Assembly (NCBI GenBank): GCA_017549665.1
Contig: JAFYUD010000258.1
Coordinates: 1-7,964, forward strand
Source: Clostridia bacterium
Lineage (GTDB): Bacteria > Bacillota_A > Clostridia > Oscillospirales > Acutalibacteraceae
Length of the DNA: 7,964 nucleotides
Reading direction: 5' to 3'
Position numbers and translations under genes: made by a program. Shown piece by piece: positions 1 to 7,478 of the stretch (its first letter is position 1; the number at the start of each line of letters is the position of its first letter). The notes under the pieces were generated by a model, which was not told the DNA's origin, did no database searches, and saw only the letters and a list, made by a program, of their open reading frames with translations.

Positions 1-738
1 ACCGTAATATGACTGCTGAACAAGTCTGCCTGTATCATTTCTGTTGATAAGATTTACATGATTGTTCAGAGATTTTGAGTTATATCTTGCAGAAGCATCT
101 GAATCTACATGAATTGTGCCGTCAACATTTACAAGCTGAACATCAGAATCAGTATCCTCAAGATAAGACAATGCGCCGCCCCAGAGAAGGTCAACACCTA
201 TCTTTATACCGTCTGTTTCAATATAAATTTCAGTTGAGGGAATCTTTCTGTTGAACACATTGATTCCGCTGATTGTCATTTCAGCATCTGACTTATCGAG
301 AGGCTCAAATGAAAGTGAAAGAATAGCATTTGCCTTTGTATTATTGAGGAAATTATTGATCATCATGTAAAAGACAGCAGATTCTTCACTCGGTTCAAGG
401 AAAAATTCTTCTGTTTTTGTCTTCACACCTGCTTTGTATTCAATCTCACCTCTGAGATATGCATCAGATGTATATTCAATTCCGATGTAATTGAACCATG
501 AATCAAGTGACATATTGATATCAGCAGAAAATTTATCATTGAAGCTGATAACACCTGATTCTGAAACACTGCAATCAGAATAGTCACATGATACATATTC
601 ATTATTGATATAAATGCAGTCTTCAACAAATTCTGCGCTGTTTACATCAAACTGAGTATCAATTGCCTTTGCAAAAAAGCTTGCAGGATAAGTATAAAAA
701 CCTACAAGAAAGCTGAGAATAATTGCCATAATATTCAT
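1..738 (-). CDS. Secreted or membrane-anchored protein of unknown function (N-terminal part, runs off left edge)
   Basis: The frame is open from the ATG at 738 to base 1 (246 codons, no stop), so the C-terminus is missing. Residues 3-22 are hydrophobic and suggest a signal peptide or membrane anchor, although no Lys/Arg precedes the hydrophobic stretch. The rest has the alternating pattern of beta-rich extracellular domains. Near the cut end are a VDLLWGGALSYLED stretch (about residues 182-195) and the block NLINRNDTGRLVQQSYYG (229-246). I recall similar NLIN-DTGR-VQQSYYG blocks in uncharacterised secreted proteins of Clostridia and Bacteroidetes, some linked to polysaccharide use, but I cannot assign a function. 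The start at 738 is preferred to the in-frame ATG at 729 because GGGTGA (749-744) lies 5 bases upstream of it. The gene has its own promoter at 756-784. The gene call is solid; the function is open. Confidence 0.85.
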   Translation of the reverse strand, partial: MNIMAIILSFLVGFYTYPASFFAKAIDTQFDVNSAEFVEDCIYINNEYVSCDYSDCSVSESGVISFNDKFSADINMSLDSWFNYIGIEYTSDAYLRGEIEYKAGVKTKTEEFFLEPSEESAVFYMMINNFLNNTKANAILSLSFEPLDKSDAEMTISGINVFNRKIPSTEIYIETDGIKIGVDLLWGGALSYLEDTDSDVQLVNVDGTIHVDSDASARYNSKSLNNHVNLINRNDTGRLVQQSYYG

Positions 739-755
739 ATTTATCACCCGAAAAC

Positions 756-784
756 ATTATATCAAAACAAAAAACAGGTGTCAA
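756..784 (-). promoter_or_regulatory. Consensus sigma-A promoter for the 1-738 gene
   Basis: On the minus strand, TTGACA (784-779) is followed by a spacer of exactly 17 bases and then TATAAT (761-756), with a TGA immediately before the -10 (extended -10). Both hexamers are perfect consensus. The expected transcription start is near 749, which leaves a leader of only about 11 bases with the GGGTGA ribosome site at its 5' end. Confidence 0.9.
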
Positions 785-802
785 GAATTTAATATACAAA
801 AT

Positions 803-829
803 AAGAGCAGATGTCAGACATCTGCTCTT
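803..829 (-). terminator. Intrinsic terminator of the lipoprotein gene
   Basis: A perfect 13-base inverted repeat (AAGAGCAGATGTC at 803-815, GACATCTGCTCTT at 817-829) flanks a single base; with a realistic loop of five bases it is an 11-bp stem. On the minus strand it starts 4 bases after the lipoprotein stop codon and is followed by a U-rich run (ATTTTGTATATT, 802-791). It separates the lipoprotein gene from the promoter of the next gene, whose -35 lies 19 bases further on. Confidence 0.85.
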
Positions 830-833
830 TTGA

Positions 834-1691
834 TTATACTTTAAAACCGCCGTTTACAGTAATCTCGTATTCAATAACCGCAGAAGCTTTTTCAACTGTT
901 TTGCTTCTGACTGTGAAATTTCTCAGATCAATATCAACAGTGTATGTCCATGTTCCGTTAATGATTTTACCGTCTTTACCGACAAGAACTTTCATGGCAG
1001 GCTTTGTATATGTAAGTGTAACATCTTCATCAGCAACAGTTCCTGAAATACCTGCATCTTCAAGCATCTGAAAAACTTCACTGATATCACCGACAACAGA
1101 AATTGCATGTCCGACTGTACCGCTGTATCTGTCACCTCTTGCACCATCAACCTGCTCATACATTGTCATTTCGATCACAGTATTTTCACCGCTTGCGTAG
1201 GCTTTTGCTGTTGCGATATCAGAATCCAGAATATTCTGGTGTCCGCCTGTGATTCCCTCAAAATCAGTTGAACTGCTCTGAAGAACTTTAGTAATAATAG
1301 GCTTAACAAATTTCAGCACACTGTTGATTGTTCCCTCACCGTTGTTGATAACAACATCAGCAAGAGTCATAACCTGACTGGAAGTTACAGAGCCTGAATT
1401 ATTTGCCGCCTTTTTATAGAATGAAACTATTTTTGATTTGGACCAGCCGGAAGGATCGTCAGCATTGACAGTTGTACTTTCTGCTGTGGTTGTTTCAGCT
1501 ACCGTGGTTGTTTCATCTGCAACAAATGTAATTTCTTCGCTGACATTTTCAGATACGAGCTCAGTTGTAGTAACATCTGCAAGCTGAGTTGTCGTTTCTG
1601 CTATAACATCGTCAGCATTATCTTTACACGCAGAAAAAGAAACAGTAATAACCGCCACAAGTAACAATGAAATGATTTTTCTGATTTTCAT
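834..1691 (-). CDS. Putative lipoprotein with Thr-rich linker, function unknown
   Basis: This complete 285-residue protein has a lipoprotein signal peptide: basic start MKIRK, a hydrophobic core, and FSAC with the lipidated cysteine at residue 22 (Phe at -3 is a tolerated departure from the usual Leu). Residues 32-77 form an acidic, Thr-rich linker with repeated ETTT/TTTE units (33-35, 41-43, 61-63, 67-69, 72-74), a common spacer in surface lipoproteins of ruminococci. Residues from about 84 to 285 look like one folded domain: a helical start (SKSKIVSFYKKAANN) and a beta-rich end. I recall similar start patterns in uncharacterised lipoproteins of Clostridia but recognise no enzymatic or binding motif. 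GGAGGA (1704-1699) lies 7 bases from the ATG. The gene has its own promoter and ends at a strong hairpin, so it is probably transcribed alone. It is likely held on the outer face of the membrane. Confidence 0.9.
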   Translation of the reverse strand: MKIRKIISLLLVAVITVSFSACKDNADDVIAETTTQLADVTTTELVSENVSEEITFVADETTTVAETTTAESTTVNADDPSGWSKSKIVSFYKKAANNSGSVTSSQVMTLADVVINNGEGTINSVLKFVKPIITKVLQSSSTDFEGITGGHQNILDSDIATAKAYASGENTVIEMTMYEQVDGARGDRYSGTVGHAISVVGDISEVFQMLEDAGISGTVADEDVTLTYTKPAMKVLVGKDGKIINGTWTYTVDIDLRNFTVRSKTVEKASAVIEYEITVNGGFKV

Positions 1692-1726
1692 ATCAGATTC
1701 CTCCGTATATACAGAACATTTTTTAT

Positions 1727-1755
1727 ATTATATCAAAATATGTTGCAAATGTAAA
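1727..1755 (-). promoter_or_regulatory. Sigma-A promoter for the lipoprotein gene
   Basis: On the minus strand, TTTACA (1755-1750), a 17-base spacer and TATAAT (1732-1727), again with TGA directly before the -10. The -10 is perfect and the -35 has one mismatch. The predicted start is near 1720, giving a leader of about 29 bases. The -35 lies inside a short inverted repeat, TAAACA-CTT-TGTTTA (1752-1766), which might be an operator but is too short and AT-rich to be sure of. Confidence 0.8.
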
Positions 1756-1771
1756 CACTTTGTTTATGGAA

Positions 1772-4234
1772 TTATCCGACAACAGAATACATAATTATTA
1801 CAGCTTTCTCACCTTCCGGAAGGGCAATATCATATCCCGTCTCCATAAGATCTTTACCTGAAACTTTTTTCACACTATCAGGATTATCATAATCATATAC
1901 ATTATATTTCTTTTCAGGATCAAGACCATTGAAAATCAATGTATAATTATCAGCTCTGACATCCGCACGTTTATAAATTAATGCTTCACCATAAGCTCCG
2001 TCAGGCTGTGAATACTGCATTGCAAGGATCTTGTGAGTATCACATTTTCCGTCAGATATCGGATAAAAATTGCCGGTTGTCAGCTCTCTCTGTTCCTTGT
2101 ATGCACCGTAATATTCACTGCCGACTGTACCGAAAGTCTCAAGAGTGCCGAACATGATACCTGATCTTGCAGAATATTCAGACTCCGAGTATTTTATTGT
2201 TCCTGACATCGGAATCCAGAAAGACAAACCATAAGTCTGCGCCTGGGTTGCTTCCAGTATATCGTAATGTCTGCTGCAGTTATAATCACTTCTCCAGAGC
2301 GGTACACTTCTGCGCATCATTTCAAGATCAAGCCGTCTGCCGCCTGAAGCACAATTATCTATTATAAGACCGTCTACGTTGACACTGAGGTAATCAAGAT
2401 ATCTGTAGAAATTGTTAACATAATGATTTTCACAGATACCTTTTCTGCCGTCATAGAATTCTTTGTCGGCAGTTTTCCACATTCCGCTTATATCAAAATT
2501 GAAGTCATGTCTGAATACACTTACACCGTTTTCAACAAGCGACGCAGCAATATAATTTGCAATATATTCTGCAGCGTCTATCTCTGCAAAATTCCACATC
2601 GCAAACTCACCGTCATTTTTGAAAACAAGCCAGTTTTCATGCTCTGCGCCAACTGTACCGAGTTTTGTATCAGGATATACACGTTCTGATTCGTACCAGA
2701 GAACAAGACCGCAATCTTTATCTTCCGCATAATCAGAAATTTCTGAAATGCCGTTATCATAACGGTCAGTATCGGGAGTCCAGTTACCGACAGAATCATA
2801 CCATCCGTCAATATAATCATACCAGCCGGCATCCATCCAGAAATAGTCGGCAACGGAATATACTTCATCTCCGAAGGAGTCGAGAGTTTCAAAAATCTGA
2901 TCTGCTGTATTTGTTGATTCAGGACCTGCTACCTCAAGCATTGTCATTGTATCAGGTATATTTGCAGGTATTACACAATCTGTCATCCAGTTTCTGAACT
3001 GATTGAAGCCCTTGAGGGCATTATCAGAATTATAGAAGCTGACAGACACCAACGGGGTTCTGACAACTTCCTCAGGAAGCAGATATGCTTCAAACTCTGC
3101 CTGCTTTACTGTCAGGTTGGTATTTTTACCAAGCTGAGAAACAGAAGTCTCCCACTCACCTGACCAGCCTACACCAACAACAAGTCCTGTTGTTTCACCT
3201 GAAATATTAAAATAAGGCATATATGTATAGCTTGATCTTCCTTCAACACAATCAAACACCGTAGGGACAACACCGACATTTTTCATACCAAGCGCAAAAT
3301 CATTGGATGAAGTATGACTTCCCTTAGAGTAATAAACATCGGAATTTCCTGTTTCAAATGAAGCCTTCAGACCATAAAGATTACTGATAACATCTGAATT
3401 TTCAGTGCCTGTATTTTTCATAAACAATGCCCATTCACATGTAGCATTGTCTTCATAGATAGTAGCTTCAATTATAACCTCAAGATTCTTTTCTTCATTG
3501 GTAAGATAAACATATGAAGTTTTACCGCCTGCATATACAGCATTGAGCTTACTTTCAGGGGCAACATCAATTTCCCATTCATCAATGTTATCGGCAAGAG
3601 AAACACCGTCAACATCAAATGTATAGGGCACCTGAGGATCATCACCATGCAGAAGAACATTTTCATTATACCACTGACGGCACATAGCCTTTTCTTCTTC
3701 TGTTATTACCATTTCTGATGCGGTAATGCTGTCAAATGAAATATTTTTGTTGTACTGAATATTTTCAATTCTATCGGCATTGATTACAAATCCGCCTGCA
3801 CAAGAAACACAGAAATAAACAGCCGCAATTGCAAAATTAAATATCTTCATATTCTTCATAGCCTCTTTTATAAAAACGAAAAGAAGACATGCACCGATAA
3901 GCGGAAACATAACAGAATATGAATGAACGATAACATCTGGATTATTATTCACTGCCGCATTTGTAATCCAGAATACAGCATTGAACACAATACCGCCTGT
4001 AACTGCACCGATTACTGCTTTGATTTTGTTGAATTTTTCAGCCATAAATGCTCTTATAGCCATAAAACCGAAAAATGCACATGCAACAGTCATCAGTATT
4101 ATGTAAAGACAGCATGATGTGTTTTCAGGCCAATAATCAAACTCATAGTATAGTGCATAAGAGCCGTATCCGTAAATTGCCATAGCCACAGCAGTTAAAA
4201 ACGGAATTATTACAGCTTTAAGTTTTTCTTTCAT
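1772..4234 (-). CDS. Five-helix membrane protein with extracellular GH36 alpha-galactosidase-like domain
   Basis: An 820-residue protein from the ATG at 4234, chosen because GGTGA (4244-4240) lies 5 bases upstream; the ATG at 4246, four codons earlier, has no ribosome site. Residues 1-155 hold five likely membrane helices (about 8-30, 40-62, 73-95, 106-123, 131-153) with basic residues at the N-terminus and in loops 2-3 and 4-5, which by the positive-inside rule puts the large C-terminal part outside. About 190-420 resembles the N-terminal beta-sandwich of GH36. The catalytic barrel shows clan GH-D features: FWMDAGWY (465-472), GLVLWYESERV (509-519), FRHDFN with likely nucleophile Asp577, the DNCASGGRRLDLE block (626-638) and LWRSDYN with likely acid/base Asp650. 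A beta domain (about 745-820) closes the protein. Most GH36 enzymes hydrolyse alpha-galactosides (raffinose, melibiose, galactomannan side chains). Substrate is not certain: alpha-N-acetylgalactosaminidases share the fold. No transporter or regulator is adjacent within the window. Confidence 0.88.
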   Translation of the reverse strand: MKEKLKAVIIPFLTAVAMAIYGYGSYALYYEFDYWPENTSCCLYIILMTVACAFFGFMAIRAFMAEKFNKIKAVIGAVTGGIVFNAVFWITNAAVNNNPDVIVHSYSVMFPLIGACLLFVFIKEAMKNMKIFNFAIAAVYFCVSCAGGFVINADRIENIQYNKNISFDSITASEMVITEEEKAMCRQWYNENVLLHGDDPQVPYTFDVDGVSLADNIDEWEIDVAPESKLNAVYAGGKTSYVYLTNEEKNLEVIIEATIYEDNATCEWALFMKNTGTENSDVISNLYGLKASFETGNSDVYYSKGSHTSSNDFALGMKNVGVVPTVFDCVEGRSSYTYMPYFNISGETTGLVVGVGWSGEWETSVSQLGKNTNLTVKQAEFEAYLLPEEVVRTPLVSVSFYNSDNALKGFNQFRNWMTDCVIPANIPDTMTMLEVAGPESTNTADQIFETLDSFGDEVYSVADYFWMDAGWYDYIDGWYDSVGNWTPDTDRYDNGISEISDYAEDKDCGLVLWYESERVYPDTKLGTVGAEHENWLVFKNDGEFAMWNFAEIDAAEYIANYIAASLVENGVSVFRHDFNFDISGMWKTADKEFYDGRKGICENHYVNNFYRYLDYLSVNVDGLIIDNCASGGRRLDLEMMRRSVPLWRSDYNCSRHYDILEATQAQTYGLSFWIPMSGTIKYSESEYSARSGIMFGTLETFGTVGSEYYGAYKEQRELTTGNFYPISDGKCDTHKILAMQYSQPDGAYGEALIYKRADVRADNYTLIFNGLDPEKKYNVYDYDNPDSVKKVSGKDLMETGYDIALPEGEKAVIIMYSVVG

Positions 4235-4269
4235 ACAGATCACCATTTAATTACTTATTAATTATTTTA

Positions 4270-4298
4270 ATACTATCATAGAATAAATTTGCTGTCAA
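4270..4298 (-). promoter_or_regulatory. Sigma-A promoter for the GH36 membrane protein gene
   Basis: On the minus strand, TTGACA (4298-4293), a 17-base spacer and TAGTAT (4275-4270), with TGA just before the -10. The start is expected near 4263, giving a leader of about 29 bases to the ATG at 4234. It is divergent from the pflB promoter; the two -35 hexamers are 64 bases apart. Confidence 0.8.
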
Positions 4299-4332
4299 TT
4301 AATATATATACTTTTTACAAATTAAATTTCAA

Positions 4333-4345
4333 TTTTTCACAATCC
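4333..4345. promoter_or_regulatory. Candidate regulator site upstream of pflB (copy 1 of shared 13-mer)
   Basis: TTTTTCACAATCC occurs here and again at 7512-7524, each time 13-17 bases upstream of a plus-strand -35 hexamer. The complementary strand reads TTGTGAA, which equals one half of the site bound by the redox repressor Rex (TTGTGAA-N4-TTCACAA in several Firmicutes). The second half-site is not convincing here, so a Rex assignment is only a possibility. Confidence 0.35.
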
Positions 4346-4362
4346 TTTAGTATCTGTTGCAA

Positions 4363-4391
4363 TTGACAAATAGTGATTTTTAGAGTATAAT
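4363..4391 (+). promoter_or_regulatory. Sigma-A promoter of the pflBA operon
   Basis: TTGACA (4363-4368), exactly 17 bases, then TATAAT (4386-4391): both hexamers perfect. Transcription should begin near 4398, just ahead of the ZTP riboswitch, giving a leader of about 145 bases. A promoter this strong fits a gene controlled after initiation by attenuation. Confidence 0.92.
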
Positions 4392-4400
4392 TATATCAGA

Positions 4401-4473
4401 TTTACATGACTGACGGAATTGCGGAGCACCGCATGGGAATGTAAATTTCATTATATGGCCGACCGTCTGGGCA
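4401..4473 (+). ncRNA. ZTP riboswitch (pfl RNA motif)
   Basis: The leader carries the parts of the pfl/ZTP aptamer in order. P1 is TTTACAT (4401-4407) paired with ATGTAAA (4439-4445), 7 bp. Between them are GACTGACGGA, a P2 hairpin TGCGG-AGCA-CCGCA (4420-4433) and GGGAA. After a short AT-rich linker comes the conserved 3' element GCCGACCGTCTGGGCA (4458-4473), matching the family's CCGnCUGGGC. The pseudoknot ACGG (4413-4416) with CCGT (4463-4466) is complementary. The family senses ZTP/ZMP, purine intermediates that build up when 10-formyl-tetrahydrofolate is low, and usually turns genes on. The motif was named for its association with pfl genes, which is the context here. The identification is from sequence and pairing; no covariance-model search was run. 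Confidence 0.93.
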
Positions 4474-4512
4474 ATCAGTTATGTAATTCACAACTGATAT
4501 GCCCTTTTTTTT
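4469..4512 (+). terminator. Riboswitch-controlled intrinsic terminator
   Basis: GGGCA-ATCAGTT (4469-4480) pairs with AACTGAT-A-TGCCC (4492-4504), giving 12 bp with one bulged A at 4499 and an 11-base loop, followed directly by eight Ts (4505-4512). The first five bases of the stem are the GGGCA that ends the ZTP aptamer, so a ligand-stabilised aptamer and the terminator cannot both form. Prediction: ligand bound gives read-through into pflB; ligand absent gives termination about 30 bases before the pflB start. Confidence 0.93.
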
Positions 4513-4542
4513 AATTAAATTCGGCAAAAGGAGGCAAATACA

Positions 4543-6774
4543 ATGGATCACAAAAATTGGAACGGATTCAAGAAAAATGTTTGGCAGAATGAAATCAATG
4601 TCCGCGATTTCATTCAGTCTAACTATAATGAATATACAGGAAACAGCGACTTTCTTGCAGGCGCTACTGAAAGAACAAATCATCTCATGAAGAATATTCA
4701 AGGACTTTTTGCCCTTGAAAGACAGTTTGGAGGCGTTCTTGAAATTGATACTGCTACTGTTTCTTCACTTACAAGCTTCTCCCCCGGATACATTGACAAA
4801 GAAAATGAAATCATTGTCGGTATGCAGACAAACAGACCTCTTAAAAGAGGTGTATGTCCTTTCGGCGGAATAAGAATGGCACGTCAGGCATGTTCAGCCT
4901 TCGGCTACAAGCTCAGTGACAAGATTGAAGAGGAATTCCACTACAGAACTACTCACAACGACGGCGTTTTCAGAGCATACACAGAAGAAATGAGAAAAGC
5001 ACGCAAATGCCATGTAATCACAGGTCTTCCCGATGCTTACGGCAGAGGCAGAATTATAGGCGACTACAGACGAGTTGCACTTTACGGTGTAGACAGACTT
5101 ATTGAAGAAAAAAAGAAAGATAAGGATGCTCTTTCTGACGGCATTTTTGATGCAGATCAGACAAAGCTCAATGAAGAACTTTATCAGCAGATATCTTTCC
5201 TCGGCAAGCTTAAGGAAATGGCACAGATGTACGGATATGATATCAGTGAGCCTGCTTCAAATGCAAGAGAAGCTATACAGTGGACTTATTTTGCATATCT
5301 CGGTGCTATCAAAGAACAGAACGGTGCTGCAATGTCACTCGGAAGAGTATGCACATTCTTTGACATCTATATCGAACGTGACCTCGAAAACGGAACGTTG
5401 ACAGAAACTGATGCACAGGAGCTTATGGATGATTTCGTAATGAAGCTGAGAATTGCACGTCATCTCAGAACACCTGAATATAATGAGCTTTTCGGCGGAG
5501 ATCCTATGTGGATTACTGAAGCTGTAGGAGGTATGGGTGAAGACGGCAGAACTCTCGTTACAAAGAACTGCTACCGTATGCTCAATACACTTTATACTCT
5601 CGGCTCATCACCCGAACCCAATCTTACAATTCTCTGGTCAACAAAGCTTCCTGAAAACTTCAAGAAATTCTGTGCTAAAGTATCTGCTGACACAGACTCC
5701 ATTCAATACGAAAATGACGATATCATGCGTCCTGTATATGGTGACGATTACGCAATTGCATGCTGTGTTTCCGCAATGAAGCTCGGCAAACAGATGCAGT
5801 TCTTCGGCGCAAGATGTAATCTTGCAAAGCTTCTTCTTATAGCTATCAACGGCGGTTATGATACAACAAGCGGAATGCATATCGGTCCTCAGATGCCCGT
5901 AATGGATGGTGACAAGCTTGATTTTGACGCAGTTATGGAGCGTTATGATATTTATATTCAGTGGCTCAGCCGTCTGTATGTAAATACAATGAACGTTATT
6001 CATTACATGCACGATAAGTACTGCTACGAAAAAACTCAGATGGCTCTTCACGATACCGAAGTTGAACGTCTCATGGCATTCGGAATCGCAGGTCTTTCTG
6101 TTGTTACTGACTCGCTCAGTGCTATAAGATATGCTGATGTAAACGTCATCCGTGATAATAACGGCTATATCGTTGACTTCAACACTGTGGGTGAATTCCC
6201 CACCTACGGAAATGATGATGACAGAGTTGACCTTATTGCAAAGGATATGACTCACAGATTCATCACTGAGCTGCGTAAAACTCCCACTTACAGAAATGCT
6301 GAGCATACTCTTTCCGTTCTTACTATCACATCAAACGTAATGTACGGTAAGAATACAGGTGCCACTCCTGACGGCAGAAAAGCATCTGCACCCTTTGCAC
6401 CCGGTGCAAACCCCATGCACAACCGTGAGAAAAACGGTGCTCTTGCATCACTCAATTCTGTTGCAAAGATCAGTTATGATGATTGTCGTGACGGTATATC
6501 AAACACATTCTCTATCACTCCTGAAGCTCTCGGAAGAACAGAAGATGAAAGAATCAGCAATCTTGTCACAATTCTTGACGGATATTTCGCAAAGAAGGCA
6601 CATCATATCAATATAAATGTTCTTAACAGGGAAACTCTTATGGATGCATATGAAAATCCTGAGAAATATCCCAACCTTACAATCAGAGTTTCAGGCTATG
6701 CAGTTAACTTCAATAAGCTTTCCAGAGAGCAGCAGAGAGAAGTTATCAGCAGAACATTCCACGAAGCAATATGA
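4543..6774 (+). CDS. pflB: Formate C-acetyltransferase (pyruvate formate-lyase)
   Basis: This complete 743-residue protein is close in length to E. coli PflB (about 760). It converts pyruvate and CoA to acetyl-CoA and formate in the cytoplasm, a main anaerobic fate of pyruvate. The adjacent catalytic cysteines are Cys407-Cys408 in [12 protein letters not shown], followed by the substrate-pocket segment [10 protein letters not shown]. The glycyl-radical motif IRVSGYAV places the radical on Gly718, 25 residues from the end, as expected. The ending ([17 protein letters not shown]) also matches true PflB rather than glycerol or choline lyases of the same superfamily. AAGGAGG (4528-4534) lies 8 bases before the ATG. 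Expression is probably set by the upstream ZTP riboswitch. The stop overlaps the pflA start, so the pair is cotranscribed and probably translationally coupled. No damage or missing residue is seen. Confidence 0.98.
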   Translation: MDHKNWNGFKKNVWQNEINVRDFIQSNYNEYTGNSDFLAGATERTNHLMKNIQGLFALERQFGGVLEIDTATVSSLTSFSPGYIDKENEIIVGMQTNRPLKRGVCPFGGIRMARQACSAFGYKLSDKIEEEFHYRTTHNDGVFRAYTEEMRKARKCHVITGLPDAYGRGRIIGDYRRVALYGVDRLIEEKKKDKDALSDGIFDADQTKLNEELYQQISFLGKLKEMAQMYGYDISEPASNAREAIQWTYFAYLGAIKEQNGAAMSLGRVCTFFDIYIERDLENGTLTETDAQELMDDFVMKLRIARHLRTPEYNELFGGDPMWITEAVGGMGEDGRTLVTKNCYRMLNTLYTLGSSPEPNLTILWSTKLPENFKKFCAKVSADTDSIQYENDDIMRPVYGDDYAIACCVSAMKLGKQMQFFGARCNLAKLLLIAINGGYDTTSGMHIGPQMPVMDGDKLDFDAVMERYDIYIQWLSRLYVNTMNVIHYMHDKYCYEKTQMALHDTEVERLMAFGIAGLSVVTDSLSAIRYADVNVIRDNNGYIVDFNTVGEFPTYGNDDDRVDLIAKDMTHRFITELRKTPTYRNAEHTLSVLTITSNVMYGKNTGATPDGRKASAPFAPGANPMHNREKNGALASLNSVAKISYDDCRDGISNTFSITPEALGRTEDERISNLVTILDGYFAKKAHHININVLNRETLMDAYENPEKYPNLTIRVSGYAVNFNKLSREQQREVISRTFHEAI

Positions 6775-7478
6775 TCAAAGGACGAATTCATTCAATACAG
6801 ACTCTCGGCACTCTTGACGGACCGGGAGTCCGTTTTGTAGTATTTATGCAGGGCTGCAATCTCAGATGTCACTGCTGTCATAATCCCGACACATGGTCAA
6901 TGAATGATGGTACAGAATATACTCCTGCAGAAATATTGCAGAAAGTTGTAAGATACCGTGAATACTTCGGTGAAGAAGGCGGCATAACAGTTTCCGGCGG
7001 TGAACCGTTGCTTCAGGCTCAGTTTGTATATGAATTATTCAGCCTTTGTCACAGCAACGGAATTAACACATGTCTTGATACATCGGGATGTATTCTTAAT
7101 GACGACGTAAAGAAGCTTCTCTCCGAAACTGACCGTGTGCTTCTTGATATCAAATACACGGACGACGAAGAGTACATAAAATACGTGGGCTGTACAATTG
7201 ACAAGCCCCTTGAATTTCTCTGTTATCTCAACGAAAACAACATTCCCGTCACGCTCAGGCAGGTAATAATCCCAACAATCAACGACAGCGATGAAAACGC
7301 ACTGAAGCTCAGGGAAATAAAAAACAGTTATCCCTGCATCGATAAGGTAGAATTACTGCCCTTCAGGAAAATCTGTCAGGTCAAGTACGACAGCATGAAG
7401 CTTGATTTTCCCTTCGGTCATATTCCCGAAGCGACAAAAACAATGACAGATGCACTCAATAATATTATCAGCTCCTGA
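6771..7478 (+). CDS. pflA: Pyruvate formate-lyase activating enzyme (radical SAM)
   Basis: This complete 235-residue enzyme (E. coli PflA has 246) uses a [4Fe-4S] cluster and S-adenosylmethionine to place the radical on Gly718 of PflB. The cluster motif is Cys29-x3-Cys33-x2-Cys36 in [20 protein letters not shown] (75-79) contributes to SAM binding, and [11 protein letters not shown] is typical of the family. The residue before the third cysteine, usually aromatic (Tyr in E. coli), is Cys35, so three of four residues at 33-36 are Cys. The ATG shares bases with the pflB TGA (ATGA at 6771-6774), and no good ribosome site precedes it, so translation probably depends on ribosomes finishing pflB. 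The last codons and the TGA stop lie within the terminator hairpin. Confidence 0.97.
   Translation: MIKGRIHSIQTLGTLDGPGVRFVVFMQGCNLRCHCCHNPDTWSMNDGTEYTPAEILQKVVRYREYFGEEGGITVSGGEPLLQAQFVYELFSLCHSNGINTCLDTSGCILNDDVKKLLSETDRVLLDIKYTDDEEYIKYVGCTIDKPLEFLCYLNENNIPVTLRQVIIPTINDSDENALKLREIKNSYPCIDKVELLPFRKICQVKYDSMKLDFPFGHIPEATKTMTDALNNIISS

Noticed and set aside
1480..1600. Repetitive GTTGTTTC-like stretches as a possible DNA repeat array
   Set aside because: They encode the ETTT linker of the lipoprotein; spacing is irregular and there are no conserved repeats with unique spacers, so not CRISPR.
1752..1766. Inverted repeat as a terminator for the GH36 gene
   Set aside because: The stem is only 6 bp and AT-rich, has no following T-run on the minus strand, and overlaps the next gene's -35.
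2578..2997. Overlapping open frames of about 100 codons on both strands inside the GH36 gene
   Set aside because: They are out of frame with a clear GH36 catalytic domain and have no start signals or motifs.
4235..4246. Upstream ATG at 4246 as start of the GH36 gene
   Set aside because: No ribosome site precedes it, while the ATG at 4234 has GGTGA 5 bases upstream and begins with a basic MKEKLK typical of a first membrane helix.
4402..4701. A 99-codon minus-strand open frame across the pflB leader
   Set aside because: It covers the ZTP riboswitch, the terminator and the pflB start, and has no family resemblance.
5638..6306. A 222-codon minus-strand open frame opposite pflB
   Set aside because: It lies entirely inside pflB, has no recognisable domain, and its open length follows from the codon bias of the true gene on the other strand.
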